Shown: positions 1 to 7,969 of the stretch, one piece after another
How positions within the stretch are numbered: the first letter of the stretch is position 1
How the letters are laid out: each line of letters starts with the position of its first letter
NCBI RefSeq assembly: GCF_000719475.1
Contig: NZ_JOGO01000067.1
Location: 1-32,318 of the forward strand
Direction of reading: 5' to 3'
DNA: 32,318 bases
Origin: Streptomyces sp. NRRL F-5630
GTDB lineage: Bacteria > Actinomycetota > Actinomycetes > Streptomycetales > Streptomycetaceae
Program-made: the position numbers and the translations under genes
The notes under the pieces: generated by a model
What the model was told of the DNA's origin: nothing
Seen by the model: only the letters and a program-made list of their open reading frames with translations
The model's database searches: none

Positions 1-1002
1 CTCCGGCGGGGCGGGGGAGGACGGGGCGGGGGACGGGGTCGCCTGCGCGGGGGTCTGGGAGGCCGGTACGGGAGACGACGGGGCCGCCGGGACGGGAGCA
101 GGGGCGCCGGGGCCCGCCGTGCCGCGTCCCGCCCGTACCGCCGCCTCGTGCTCCGGCTCCCGTACCCCGTCGTGCGGCGGCGTGTCCGCGAGGCGGGCCC
201 GCACCGCCTCCAGCTCGCGGGCGAATTCCGTGGCGTCGGACGGGCGGTCGCCGGGAGCCGGGGCGAGGGCGCGGAGGGCGAGGGCGGAGACGGCCGCGGG
301 GAGGTCGGGGCGCAGTTCGGTGGGGGGCAGGACGCGGCCCGCCGGACCCGGGACCGTACCGGTGACGAGGTGGTAGAGGAGCGCGCCGAGGCCGTAGACG
401 TCGACGCGCGCGTCGATGCCGCCGGGCGGGGGATCGGACTGCTCGGGGGCCATGTACCCGGCGGAGCCCGCGACGACGGTGAGGCCCGAGGAGGCGGCGA
501 GGTTCTTGGCGAGGCCGAGGTCCGCGACGAGGACGCGTTCGGTCCCGGCGCGTACGGGTCCCGGGCCGCCGGGGCTCTTGAGCAGGACGTTCGACGGCTT
601 GATGTCGCGGTGCACGATGCCCGCCCCGTGCAGCGCCGCGACGCCGGTCGCGGCGCCCGCCACGAGGCGGAGGGCCTCGGCGAGCGGGGGCGGTCCGGCC
701 ATGAGGAGGTCCTCGACCGTGCCGGCGTCCGCGTACTCCATGACGAAGTAGGGCCGGTCGTCCTCCAGCTCGCCGATGTCGTAGACCTGCACGACGCCCC
801 CGGAACCCGCCTGGCGAAGCAGCCGGGCCTCGCTCAGGAAGCGTTCCCTGATGTCGAGGCGGCCCGCCCAGTTGTCGGCGAGGACCTTGACGGCGACGGG
901 GGCTTGCAGGCGCTCGTCCTGGGCGAGCCAGACGACGGCGAAGGCGCCGGAGCCGAGCCTGCGCTGCACCAGGTATCGGCCGATCCGCTGAGGTGGGGGC
1001 AT
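1..1002 (-). CDS. Serine/threonine protein kinase, Hanks type (3' end outside window)
   Basis: This is the N-terminal 334 codons of a eukaryotic-like Ser/Thr kinase, which would phosphorylate proteins in the cytoplasm. The translation shows the glycine loop LGSGAFAVVW (about 16-25), the ATP-binding lysine in VAVK (K39), the catalytic loop HRDIKPSN (131-138, D133), a DLG motif in place of the usual DFG (161-163), and APEQ (185-188). After about residue 270 the chain becomes Pro/Ala/Ser-rich, as in the linker that leads to a membrane segment or sensor domain in many actinobacterial kinases. That part lies beyond base 1, so topology and sensor type are unknown. The ATG at 1002 places the glycine loop at the usual distance from the N-terminus. 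The gene diverges from an ECF sigma factor gene across 212 bp, which suggests but does not prove a signalling link. Confidence 0.93.
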   Translation of the reverse strand, partial: MPPPQRIGRYLVQRRLGSGAFAVVWLAQDERLQAPVAVKVLADNWAGRLDIRERFLSEARLLRQAGSGGVVQVYDIGELEDDRPYFVMEYADAGTVEDLLMAGPPPLAEALRLVAGAATGVAALHGAGIVHRDIKPSNVLLKSPGGPGPVRAGTERVLVADLGLAKNLAASSGLTVVAGSAGYMAPEQSDPPPGGIDARVDVYGLGALLYHLVTGTVPGPAGRVLPPTELRPDLPAAVSALALRALAPAPGDRPSDATEFARELEAVRARLADTPPHDGVREPEHEAAVRAGRGTAGPGAPAPVPAAPSSPVPASQTPAQATPSPAPSSPAPPE

Positions 1003-1214
1003 GCCTTTTATGATGCCCAGATGGCTTCCGACGCTCCGCGGCCCCTCCGTTCTTTTGCCTCCGGCACCGGAATTTCTTCCGCGGCCGGGGGGCGCGGGGG
1101 CGCACGGCACGGGGTGCGGGTGTGCGGGGCGGCGGCGGGGGGTAGCCGGTCCGGGGCCGGGGGCAGTGAGCGCGGTGCCGGTGGGCACGGGGTCGTGGGT
1201 GCGGGGGTGGAGCG

Positions 1215-1829
1215 ATGAGCGAGGCCGGGCAGGGCTCGTACGGGTACCGGGAGGTGCCCGACACCGAGGCGCTCGCGAGGGCGGCGTCCGGCGGGGACGC
1301 GCAGGCGCTGGACACGCTGCTGCGGGCGGTGGAGCCCGAGGTGGTGCGGCGGTGCGGGCGCTTCCTGCTGCACCGCGAGGACGCGGAGGAGGCGGCGCAG
1401 GACGTGCTGCTCCAAGTGGCGCGGAACATCGGGCGGTTCGAGGGCCGCAGCAAGTTCAGTACGTGGCTGTACACGATCGTGGCGAACTGCGCGCGGCAGA
1501 AGTACCGCGAGCTGAAGCGGCGGGCCGCCGAGCAGCCGCTCCCCGCCGACGAGCACCAGCGGCCCGACCCCCGTACGACGAGCGTGATCGCGGGCTCGCG
1601 GCTCGACCTCCTCGAAGCGCTCGACCGTCTCGAACGCGACAGTCCGCATCTGGTCGCGCCGCTGGTCTACCGGGACATCTGCGAGATGGACTACACGGAG
1701 ATCTCGGAGCGGACGGGGATTCCGCTGGGGACGGTGAAATCGCGGCTGCACCACGCGCGGCGGCAGGTACGGCCGTGGCTGGTGGTGCGGGACGGGGGCG
1801 CCCCGGTGCCGGGCGACGCCGAACGGTGA
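1215..1829 (+). CDS. ECF-type RNA polymerase sigma factor
   Basis: The product is a 204-residue sigma-70 family protein of ECF size. Region 2 is visible at about residues 33-102 (LLHREDAEEAAQDVLLQVARN, then FSTWLYTIVANCARQKYRELKRR). Region 4 lies at about 131-185, with the DNA-binding helix in YTEISERTGIPLGTVKSRLHHAR. Such factors direct core RNA polymerase to a small regulon and are usually held by an anti-sigma factor. No recognisable zinc-finger anti-sigma gene follows; only a doubtful short frame starts 5 nt after the stop. The ATG at 1215 has a close GGTGGAG ribosome site. A kinase gene diverges upstream, so phosphorylation control is conceivable but is inference only. Confidence 0.93.
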   Translation: MSEAGQGSYGYREVPDTEALARAASGGDAQALDTLLRAVEPEVVRRCGRFLLHREDAEEAAQDVLLQVARNIGRFEGRSKFSTWLYTIVANCARQKYRELKRRAAEQPLPADEHQRPDPRTTSVIAGSRLDLLEALDRLERDSPHLVAPLVYRDICEMDYTEISERTGIPLGTVKSRLHHARRQVRPWLVVRDGGAPVPGDAER

Positions 1830-1834
1830 GGAGC

Positions 1835-2050
1835 GTGGCGCGCCCCTTGGGCGCGCCGGGGGGCGACGACGCCGAGTGCTGGGCTCTGGGCCGGGCACTG
1901 AGCGCCGAGGCACGCCCCCTGGCGTCCGCTCATGCCGCCGCCCTGCGGGACCACACCGGCCAGCGGCGTCAGCTACGCCCGGCCAGCCCCGCGCACAGGC
2001 CGCCCCGCCCCGCGAGACGCAGCCCCGTGGCTCAGGCGTGTTCCCGGTGA
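1835..2050 (+). CDS. Possible small protein downstream of the sigma factor (doubtful)
   Basis: A 71-residue frame opens with GTG 5 nt after the sigma-factor stop, with GAGGAG directly in front. Its first half (DDAECWALGRALSAEARPLASAHAAALRDHTGQ) looks helical and protein-like. The second half is Pro/Arg-rich, and the end overlaps the opposing CGNR gene by 19 nt. The position is where an anti-sigma factor would sit, but the HxxxCxxC zinc motif is absent. A strong hairpin (1837-1857) lies at its very start, which argues against translation. It could be a degenerate anti-sigma gene or noncoding sequence. Confidence 0.2.
   Translation: MARPLGAPGGDDAECWALGRALSAEARPLASAHAAALRDHTGQRRQLRPASPAHRPPRPARRSPVAQACSR
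1837..1857 (+). terminator. Hairpin after the sigma-factor gene
   Basis: Perfect 9-bp arms GGCGCGCCC / GGGCGCGCC (1837-1845 and 1849-1857) flank a 3-nt loop, 8 nt after the sigma-factor stop. There is no T-run, as is common for Streptomyces terminators. Confidence 0.5.
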
Positions 2051-2556
2051 CGGGCCACCGCGTCGTTGTTCGCGCAGCGCACGGTGCAGTACGTGCGGCG
2101 GCCCGCGCGCGAGGTGTCGACGTACGCCGCGTCGCAGCGGGCGCAGCGCCCGAGGCGGTGCGCGCTCGACGAGCAGATGACGTACGCGAGCCCCGCCGCC
2201 GTCGACGCCTTCACGTGCCCCACGGTCGCCTGGTCCTCCGGGCCGTAGTGCAGGTGCGGGGTGCCGTCGTGGAGCGAGATGCGGGGCAGTGAAGCCGCCT
2301 CTTCGAGGGCCGAGTTGGCGTGGGCGCAGCGCACTGCCAGCGCCTCGGGGTCCAGGGGCCGGCCGCCCGACGCGGCGAAGCACGGGGCGAGGGACGCCGC
2401 CGCCCAGGCCCGCAGCTCCCGTACGCCGCGCGGGGCCGGGGCCGGGCGGTGGATGCCGTGGGCGCGGAGGAGCGGGGCCAGGTCGTCCGCGGGGCCCGCG
2501 TTGACCAGGGCCGCGGCGAGGCGGGCAGCCTCGCCGCCGTAATGGTTGAACTGCAC
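2032..2556 (-). CDS. CGNR zinc-finger (ABATE-type) putative regulator
   Basis: This 174-residue protein has an N-terminal helical ABATE-like region and a C-terminal CGNR-type zinc finger: CARC, then YCTVRCANNDAVARHR near the end. CANN replaces the name-giving CGNR, which is common in the family. The family is thought to be DNA-binding and stress-related, but its targets are mostly unknown. The start is GTG at 2556, giving MQFNHYGGEAARLAAALVN, which resembles the usual N-terminus. Only 26 bp separate it from the divergent EamA start, so the two promoters must overlap each other or the coding starts, which allows coordinated or self-regulated expression. Confidence 0.85.
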   Translation of the reverse strand: MQFNHYGGEAARLAAALVNAGPADDLAPLLRAHGIHRPAPAPRGVRELRAWAAASLAPCFAASGGRPLDPEALAVRCAHANSALEEAASLPRISLHDGTPHLHYGPEDQATVGHVKASTAAGLAYVICSSSAHRLGRCARCDAAYVDTSRAGRRTYCTVRCANNDAVARHREHA

Positions 2557-2582
2557 AAGGACATGACACCACGCTGGCGGTC

Positions 2583-3542
2583 ATGCGTACAGGCATACGA
2601 AGCACCCCGCCGCGTACCGGCCCGCCCTCCACGCCCGCCGGCGTGCGGGCGACCGGCTCCCTCACCCGATTCGCCCCGGTCCTCGTGCTCGGGCAGATGT
2701 GCAGCCTCCAACTGGGGGCGGCCGTCGCCAAGTCCCTCTACGGGCGCGTCGATCCGGTGATGGTTGCCGGGATGCGGCTCGGCTTCGCGGCGCTGCTGCT
2801 CGCGCTGCTCGTGCGGCCCCGCCTCACCACGTACAGCCGTGCGCAGTGGCTCGGAGCCTGCGCGCTCGGGCTCGTCTTCGCGGGCAACAACCTGACCTTC
2901 TTCCTCGCGCTCGACCGCCTCCCGCTCGGCGTCGCCGCGACCGTCGAACTCCTCGGCCCGCTCCTCCTCGCCGTCGCGCTCTCGCGCCGCCCCGCGCACC
3001 TCGTGGCGGGGCTGCTCGGGCTCTGCGGGGTACTGCTGCTCGGGGCGCCGGGAGGGGAACTGCCGCTCGCGGGGCTCGGGTTCGGGCTCGCGGCGGCCGG
3101 GTGCAGGACCGCGTACGTACTCCTGAGCAAGCGCGTCGGGCGGCTCTTCCCCGACTTCGGCGGGCTCTCGCTCGCGCTGCTCGCCGGGGCGTGCGCGCTC
3201 GTGCCGCTCGCGGCCGTGCACGGCGGTGACCAAGTCCGCGCCGACCCCGGGGCGTTGCTGCCCGGGTGCGCGGTCGCGCTGCTCTCCTCGCTCGTCCCGT
3301 ACGCGCTCGACATGACCGTGCTGCGCCGCATCGACTCGCGCGCCTTCGGCGTCCTGCTCGCGCTCTCCCCGGCCGTCGGCGCGCTCGTCGGGCTCGCCTT
3401 CCTCGGGGAACCGCTCGGCGTGCGCGAGAGCGTCGCGATCGCGCTCGTGGTGGTGGCGGCGGGGTGGTCCGCGCGGACGGGGAGCGGGGAGGGGCGGCAC
3501 GGAGGAGACGGCCGCGCGGAGTTGAAGAACGCGGACGAGTAA
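2583..3542 (+). CDS. EamA (drug/metabolite transporter) family permease
   Basis: This 319-residue integral membrane protein has about ten hydrophobic segments in two repeated halves, as in DMT-superfamily exporters (EamA/RhtA type). Visible family features include FAGNNLTFFLALDRLPLGVAATVELLGPLLLA in the first half and ALLSSLVPYALDMTVLRRI...FGVLLALSPAVGALVGLAFLGEPL in the second. The ABxE-like LGEPL stretch is typical of RhtA-like amino acid or metabolite exporters. The substrate cannot be read from sequence. ATG 2583 has a weak ribosome site; an in-frame GTG at 2643 would remove a polar 20-residue leader and is an alternative. It diverges from the CGNR gene. Confidence 0.9.
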   Translation: MRTGIRSTPPRTGPPSTPAGVRATGSLTRFAPVLVLGQMCSLQLGAAVAKSLYGRVDPVMVAGMRLGFAALLLALLVRPRLTTYSRAQWLGACALGLVFAGNNLTFFLALDRLPLGVAATVELLGPLLLAVALSRRPAHLVAGLLGLCGVLLLGAPGGELPLAGLGFGLAAAGCRTAYVLLSKRVGRLFPDFGGLSLALLAGACALVPLAAVHGGDQVRADPGALLPGCAVALLSSLVPYALDMTVLRRIDSRAFGVLLALSPAVGALVGLAFLGEPLGVRESVAIALVVVAAGWSARTGSGEGRHGGDGRAELKNADE

Positions 3543-3558
3543 GGCTAGGCTTACCTCA
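3540..3558. promoter_or_regulatory. Iron-box-like site (DmdR/IdeR type)
   Basis: The 19-mer TAAGGCTAGGCTTACCTCA matches the iron-box consensus TTAGGTTAGGCTAACCTAA at 15 of 19 positions, including the core AGG...AGGCT.ACCT. DmdR/IdeR repressors bind such boxes with Fe2+. The site overlaps the stop codon of the EamA gene, and no recognisable iron gene starts next to it. The nearest plus-strand GTG (3563) opens only a low-complexity frame. Confidence 0.4.
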
Positions 3559-3578
3559 GAAAGTGAGTCACGAGGAAC

Positions 3579-3619
3579 TCCCGGCGGTGGGCGCCAGAGC
3601 CAGGAACCCACCGCCGGGA
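3579..3619 (+). terminator. Hairpin after the EamA gene
   Basis: Perfect 13-bp arms (3579-3591 and 3607-3619; TCCCGGCGGTGGG and its complement) flank a 15-nt loop, 37 bp past the EamA stop. There is no T-run. It is the likely transcript end for the transporter. Confidence 0.5.
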
Positions 3620-3682
3620 CTCACTCGGGCCCACTACCGGGACCAACCGCCGGGACCCACTCGGGCCCACCGCCCGGGAACC
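3611..3682. repeat. Two imperfect 36-bp tandem repeats
   Basis: Units 3611-3646 and 3647-3682 both begin CCGCCGGGA and share ACTCGGGCCCAC. The whole stretch 3543-3845 (about 300 bp) has no convincing gene. It holds the iron-box-like site, the hairpin, these repeats and C-rich sequence. A GTG frame at 3563-3799 through it encodes a Pro/Arg/His-rich chain of no recognisable family. Confidence 0.6.
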
Positions 3683-3845
3683 CCGCACCGAGGCGTCCGC
3701 CGGACCCCGCACCGGGCCCCCGAGCCCCCAACGCGCCCTTCCCAGCCCCCCAACACGGCACAAGTCCCCCTGAGTGCACCGGGCATGGCGTGCCATTAGC
3801 CGGAGTGGCGCGAGTACCGGCACCCGCAGCGGTTACCCTCCCGCC

Positions 3846-4172
3846 ATGGACGGATTCCGCGTCACCTACACGGTGGAGTGCGCCGAGTCGGCGGCGCTGC
3901 TCTCACCAGACCGCAGGGAGACCCTCGAACGGGGCCTCGCGGTGCTCGCCCGCCACCCGTACCACCCGGCGACGGCCCCCATCGGCACGCACGAGGACAA
4001 CCGGAAGGCGCAGGTGGCGCCGGGGGTCCTCATCGAATACGTGGTCGCGCACGCGGTGATGGTGGTCGTCGTCCTGACCGTCTTCGACGAGTCCCTGTAT
4101 CTGCTGGCGGACGTACCGGGGCAGGTCGAGCGGGGGATCGAGGGGGACGCGGCACTGGGGGACGGGGGGTGA
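3846..4172 (+). CDS. Small RelE/ParE-like protein
   Basis: The 108-residue product begins MDGFRVTYTVECAESAALLSPDRRETLERGLAVLARHP. It continues with a basic turn (DNRKAQVAPGVLIEYVVAHAVMVVVVLTVFDE). The predicted order, strand-helix-helix-three strands, with the IEYVV and VVVLTV strands resembles RelE/ParE toxins. I see no clear catalytic residue set, and no antitoxin gene lies upstream or downstream, so the toxin assignment is only a fold-level guess. The ATG at 3846 is preceded by TACCCT (3834-3839), a TANNNT -10 element ending 6 nt before the ATG. The mRNA may therefore be leaderless, and no ribosome site is visible. A Uma2-family gene follows after 95 bp. Confidence 0.6.
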   Translation: MDGFRVTYTVECAESAALLSPDRRETLERGLAVLARHPYHPATAPIGTHEDNRKAQVAPGVLIEYVVAHAVMVVVVLTVFDESLYLLADVPGQVERGIEGDAALGDGG

Positions 4173-4267
4173 AGCCCTCCCGTCATCGTCTGGGATGCTC
4201 AGAAAGAAAAGGGGTAGGTTTGTACTACTCTGACGCTCCCTGGTAGAGCGTCCGCGAAAGGTGCGGC

Positions 4268-4825
4268 ATGGGCGAGGCAACGTCCGGCTACGGTCGGGGC
4301 ATCGACGCGGAGCAGGCGCTCAAGTACGCCGTCCAGCATGTGGCGGGGGAACGCGCCGAGATCGTCGAAGGGGTCATCACACAGGTGTCGCCGAGCTGGC
4401 CCCATGAACGGACGGCGAACAAGATTCGCCGGCAGATCTCCCCCCGCTGTCTGGAGTTGGGGTTCGAGATCGGCTCCGGCAACCTCGACCTGCCGGGGTC
4501 TCCCAACTGGTACATCCCCGATCTCGCCGTCGTCCCCGACGACCTGGTGGAGGATTCCAATTCCCTCCTGCCCGACCAGACCCTCCTCGTCGTCGAAGTG
4601 ACCTCCCCCTCCGACGCCGAGACCGACCGCGTGGTCAAGCGCCGTCGCTACGCCGAGTACGGCGCTCCCCTGTACCTTCTGGTCGACCGCCAGGAACGCA
4701 GCGTTACGCTGTTCTCCGAACCGGGCCCGCTCGGCTACACCCGCGTCGAAGGCCCCCACCCCTTCGGCACCCCTCTCCCCCTCCCGGCTCCCTTCGACCT
4801 CGTGCTGGAGACCGGCGAGCTGTGA
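4268..4825 (+). CDS. Uma2 family protein (DUF820, restriction-endonuclease fold)
   Basis: This 185-residue protein has the Uma2/DUF820 PD-(D/E)xK-like signature: VEGVI (about 37-41), PDLAVVPDD in the middle, then VVEVTSPSDAETDRVVKRRRYAEYGAPLYLLVDRQERSVTLF. The D...E-x-T/S...K series are the predicted nuclease residues. Uma2 genes are abundant and multi-copy in Streptomyces and cyanobacteria, but their natural substrate is not established. The start ATG at 4268 lies in GCGGCATGG, and a weak AAAGG sits about 8 nt upstream. An A-rich segment (AGAAAGAAAAGGGG, about 4200-4213) precedes it and probably contains the promoter. Confidence 0.9.
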   Translation: MGEATSGYGRGIDAEQALKYAVQHVAGERAEIVEGVITQVSPSWPHERTANKIRRQISPRCLELGFEIGSGNLDLPGSPNWYIPDLAVVPDDLVEDSNSLLPDQTLLVVEVTSPSDAETDRVVKRRRYAEYGAPLYLLVDRQERSVTLFSEPGPLGYTRVEGPHPFGTPLPLPAPFDLVLETGEL

Positions 4826-4855
4826 GGGCGCGGGTCCCCTCGCCCCGTACGACGA

Positions 4856-4889
4856 AACCGCCCGCGCCCCCTCAAGGGCACGGGCGGTT
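4856..4889. terminator. Bidirectional hairpin terminator between convergent genes
   Basis: The 14-bp arms (4856-4869 and 4876-4889; AACCGCCCG...) have one mismatch and a 6-nt loop. The hairpin lies between the Uma2 stop and the stop of the opposing reductase gene, so it can end both transcripts. Confidence 0.7.
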
Positions 4890-4904
4890 CGCCATCGTTC
4901 CGCG

Positions 4905-5342
4905 TCAGTCCTTCGGCGTCAGGATGAAGAGCGGGATCGGGCGGTCCGTCTTCTTCTGGTACTCGGCGTAGTCCGGGAACGCCTCCACCGCGCGGTCCCA
5001 CCACTCCGCCTTCTCGGCCCCCGTGGCCTCGCGGGCCGTGTAGTCCTTGCGGACCGGGCCGTCCTGGAGTTCCACCTCGGGGTGGCCCTTGATGTTGTAG
5101 TACCAGACGGGGTGCGAGGGGGCGCCGCCCTTGGAGGCGACGACCGCGTACTCGCCGTTGTGCTCGACCCGCATCAGCGGTGTCTTGCGGATCTTCCCGC
5201 TCTTCGCGCCGAGCGTCGTCAGCACGATGACCGGCATCCCGCGCATCTCCGTGCCGCGCGTCCCGCCGCTGCTCTCGTACTCGGCGACCTGCTCCCGCAC
5301 CCACTTCTCCGGGCTCGGTTCGTACTCACCACTCAGAGGCAT
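4905..5342 (-). CDS. Deazaflavin (F420)-dependent nitroreductase-family protein (DDN-like)
   Basis: The 145-residue protein matches the Ddn/FDOR-A family of split-barrel reductases: [54 protein letters not shown], followed by W-rich helices and a PLFILTP end. Members bind cofactor F420 and reduce quinones or nitro compounds. K/R residues in the SGKIRKTPL stretch contact the F420 phosphate in known members. ATG 5342 ([15 protein letters not shown]) is chosen over an upstream in-frame start at 5384 because AAAGGGTGG lies just ahead of it and family members begin here. It stands alone on the minus strand, with the acyltransferase gene ending 58 bp farther up in coordinate. Confidence 0.9.
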   Translation of the reverse strand: MPLSGEYEPSPEKWVREQVAEYESSGGTRGTEMRGMPVIVLTTLGAKSGKIRKTPLMRVEHNGEYAVVASKGGAPSHPVWYYNIKGHPEVELQDGPVRKDYTAREATGAEKAEWWDRAVEAFPDYAEYQKKTDRPIPLFILTPKD

Positions 5343-5400
5343 CGCGTCCACCCTTTCGTGTCGGTGCCGACAATCTCTCACCACCGCCTGCCCCGCGGGG

Positions 5401-6621
5401 TCATCGCCGCTTGGCGAGTTCCTCGGCGTCCCGGCGGAACGCCCACCGCATCTCCGGTTCCATCGCGAACTTGAACAGCCGCTGCACGAGCGGCGTGCAC
5501 AGCACCGTGATGACGCTCGCCGCGATGAGCGTGACCGCTATCTCGCCGACCGGGGTGTGCAGCCACTCCGCCGCGTACCAGTCGCCGAAGCGCGAGCCCT
5601 TCGCGAGGAAGCCGTGCAGCAGGTACCCGTACAGCGTCCCCGCGCCGAGCGCCGTGAACCACATGTGCCGGCGCGGCACCCAGGCGAGGAAGCACGCGGT
5701 GAGCACGAGCGAGCAGCCGAAGAGCGCGAGCGTCATGACGACCCCGGTCCAGCCGGGCGCGCCGAGTTCCTGCGCGCTGTCGCGGTGGTAGAACCAGGCC
5801 GCGTTCATGCGCGGCGCCGCCCAGTAGGCGAAGAGCGCGCCGCCGGCGAGGACCGGGAGGGACAGGAGGCGGGCCTCGCGGCGGCGTACGAGCTGGAAGT
5901 GCTCGGGCCTGAGCTTGAGGCCGACGACGAAGAACGGCAGGAACTGCAGGACCCGCTGCATGTCGAGGTCGTCGCCGATGTCCGGCGAGATCGCCGCGAG
6001 GATCGCGATGGCGAGCGCGAGCGGCACCGGCCAGCGCACGAGCTTCCAGATCGGTGTCGTCAGGCGCCACACGAACAGCGCGATGAGAAACCAGGTCAGG
6101 TACCAGGGGTCGAGCAGGCTGAACGGGTAGTCCGGGTCGCCGCCCGCCGTGCGCTTCAGGAGCGTGTACGCGACCTCGAAGATCACATAGGGGACCGCGA
6201 CCCCCGTGATGAGGCGGCGCAGCCGGTCCGGGCGCATGTCGAAACTGCGGGACATGTAGCCGGAGATGATGATGAACGCCGGCATGTGGAAGGTGTAGAC
6301 GAAGATGTAGAGCGCGGACGCGGCCCGGCTGTCCCCGCGCAGCGGCTCCCAGGCGTGGCCCATCGCGACGAGCACGATCGCGAGGTACTTCGCGTTGTCG
6401 AAGAAGGGGTCGCGGCGCTTGGCGGCCTGTTTCCCCTTGGCCTCGGCGGGCTTCGCCGCCGGTTCCGCCGGTACCCGCACGCGCTTGAGCACGAGGGTGT
6501 CGCTGCCCGTGCCCGTCGCCAGGGCACCTCTCGCCGCGTTCTCCGGAGGCAGTGGTACGCGCCCCTCGGTCGACGGCTCCGTACCGCCTTTTTGTCCGTG
6601 TCCGCGCCCGGACTCGCTCAC
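5401..6621 (-). CDS. Membrane acyltransferase (acyltransferase-3 / fucose 4-O-acetylase type)
   Basis: This 406-residue membrane protein has about ten hydrophobic segments after a polar, Lys/Ala-rich 70-residue cytoplasmic N-terminus. The signature [25 protein letters not shown] (about 70-93, H89) and [17 protein letters not shown] (111-127) fits the acyltransferase-3 clan, COG3594 (fucose 4-O-acetylase-like). Such proteins move acetyl or other acyl groups onto sugars or envelope glycans at the membrane. The acceptor is unknown and no glycan cluster is adjacent. The start is GTG 6621, preceded by GGGGAGGG. An upstream promoter candidate lies at 6706-6736. Confidence 0.9.
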   Translation of the reverse strand: MSESGRGHGQKGGTEPSTEGRVPLPPENAARGALATGTGSDTLVLKRVRVPAEPAAKPAEAKGKQAAKRRDPFFDNAKYLAIVLVAMGHAWEPLRGDSRAASALYIFVYTFHMPAFIIISGYMSRSFDMRPDRLRRLITGVAVPYVIFEVAYTLLKRTAGGDPDYPFSLLDPWYLTWFLIALFVWRLTTPIWKLVRWPVPLALAIAILAAISPDIGDDLDMQRVLQFLPFFVVGLKLRPEHFQLVRRREARLLSLPVLAGGALFAYWAAPRMNAAWFYHRDSAQELGAPGWTGVVMTLALFGCSLVLTACFLAWVPRRHMWFTALGAGTLYGYLLHGFLAKGSRFGDWYAAEWLHTPVGEIAVTLIAASVITVLCTPLVQRLFKFAMEPEMRWAFRRDAEELAKRR

Positions 6622-6705
6622 AATCCCTCCCCGATGGAACGCCGACGGGTCGGAACGCGTCTCACCAGAAATGCGGGAAGTATGTCGGTGGAAGGCATCA
6701 GCGGC

Positions 6706-6736
6706 AGACTAGTCACCCCCACCGCACCCTGTGCAA
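6706..6736 (-). promoter_or_regulatory. Candidate promoter for the acyltransferase gene
   Basis: On the minus strand, TTGCAC (6736-6731) and TAGTCT (6711-6706) are separated by 19 bp. The -10 fits the Streptomyces TAGNNT form, but the spacer is 1-2 bp long for a standard promoter. It lies about 85 bp before the GTG. Confidence 0.3.
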
Positions 6737-6897
6737 GGCGGCCGGGTGTGGCTTGTCCCACCCTGGAGGCGATGCGTCCGTTTTCAGCCGCGCACCTTTC
6801 GTGGCAACTTCTCAGGCCCCTCACAAAGTCGGTACGCGAAGCCGCGTCGGCGCACCGGTCCGAGGGGCCCGCGCCCGGGAGAAGTCCGCCCTCCCCC

Positions 6898-7938
6898 TCA
6901 GCCGACGGCCGTCGCCCCGGAGCCCTCCGGCGCGGGCCCCACCAGCTCCGTCAGCACGTCCTCCATCGTCACGAAGCCGCGCACGCGCCCCTCCTCGCCC
7001 GTCACGGCGGCGAGATGGCTGTCGTCGGTGCGCAGCGCGGTGAGCGTGTCGTCGAGCGGCGTGTCGATACGGACGCGCGTGAGCGGGTGATAGGCGGCGC
7101 GCGGAAATGGCTTGTCCCGCTCGGTGACGCCGAGCGTGTCCTTGATGTGGAGGTAGCCGAGGAGCGCGCCGCCCTCGCCGGTCACCGGGAGGCGGGAGAA
7201 GCCGGACTCGGCGGCGACGCGTTCGAGCCGGGCCGGGGTCACCGTGCTGTCGACCGTGACGAGCGTCGCGCCCGGCTTGATGATCTCGCCGACGGGACGG
7301 GTGCCGAGTTCGAGCGCGTCGCGCAGCCGGTCGCGGTCGGCCTCGCTGAGCAGTCCGGCCTCGCTGGAGTCCTCGACCATCCGCGCGAGCTGGTCGTCGG
7401 TGAAGACGGACTCGACCTCGTCCTTCGGCTCGACCCGCAGGAGCCGCAGGAGGTGGTTGGCGAGGCTGTTGATGCCGAAGACGAGGGGCTTGAGGACGCG
7501 GGTGAGCGCGACGAGCGGCGGGCCGAGGAGCAGCGCGGTGCGCACGGGCTCGGCGAGCGCGATGTTCTTCGGGACCATCTCGCCGATGAGCATATGCAGA
7601 TACGTGGCGAGCGTCAGCGCGATGACGAAGGAGAGCGGGTGCACGAGGCCGTGCGGGATGCTGACCGCCTCGAAGGCCGGCTCCAGGAGGTGCGCGATCG
7701 CGGGTTCGGCGACCGCGCCGAGGACGAGCGAGGAGACGGTGATGCCGAGCTGCGCGGTCGCGAGCATCGCGGAGATGTGCTCAAGTGCCTTGAGGGTGCT
7801 GGCCGCGCGCTTGTCACCGGCCTGCGCGAGCGGCTCGATCTGGCTGCGGCGCACGGAGACGAGCGAGAACTCGCCGCCGACGAAGAAGGCGTTGGTGAAG
7901 AGCGTGAGCAGCCCGACGAGCAACTGGACGGCGGTCAT
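6898..7938 (-). CDS. CNNM/CorC-type membrane protein (DUF21 + CBS pair), short form
   Basis: This 346-residue protein is annotated in relatives as 'hemolysin family', but the architecture is that of CNNM/CorC magnesium transporters. It has an N-terminal DUF21 membrane domain with about three or four hydrophobic segments (1-185, including GEFSLVSVRRSQI, AQLGITVSSLVLG and IGEMVPKNIAL), then two CBS motifs (about 205-335). It stops right after the second CBS (FVTMEDVLTELVG), so it lacks the C-terminal CorC_HlyC domain that its upstream neighbour has. ATG 7938 has a GGGGGA ribosome site. It begins 31 bp after the neighbour's stop, so the two are probably one transcript and may act as a heterodimer (inference). 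Confidence 0.92.
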   Translation of the reverse strand: MTAVQLLVGLLTLFTNAFFVGGEFSLVSVRRSQIEPLAQAGDKRAASTLKALEHISAMLATAQLGITVSSLVLGAVAEPAIAHLLEPAFEAVSIPHGLVHPLSFVIALTLATYLHMLIGEMVPKNIALAEPVRTALLLGPPLVALTRVLKPLVFGINSLANHLLRLLRVEPKDEVESVFTDDQLARMVEDSSEAGLLSEADRDRLRDALELGTRPVGEIIKPGATLVTVDSTVTPARLERVAAESGFSRLPVTGEGGALLGYLHIKDTLGVTERDKPFPRAAYHPLTRVRIDTPLDDTLTALRTDDSHLAAVTGEEGRVRGFVTMEDVLTELVGPAPEGSGATAVG

Positions 7939-7969
7939 CGGGGGTCCCCCTGGTCAGTGCCTCGCGTGC

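Noticed and set aside
3563..3799. GTG frame directly after the iron-box-like site (78 residues)
   Set aside because: Pro/Arg/His-rich, built on tandem repeats and a terminator hairpin, with no family resemblance. It is mentioned only as context.
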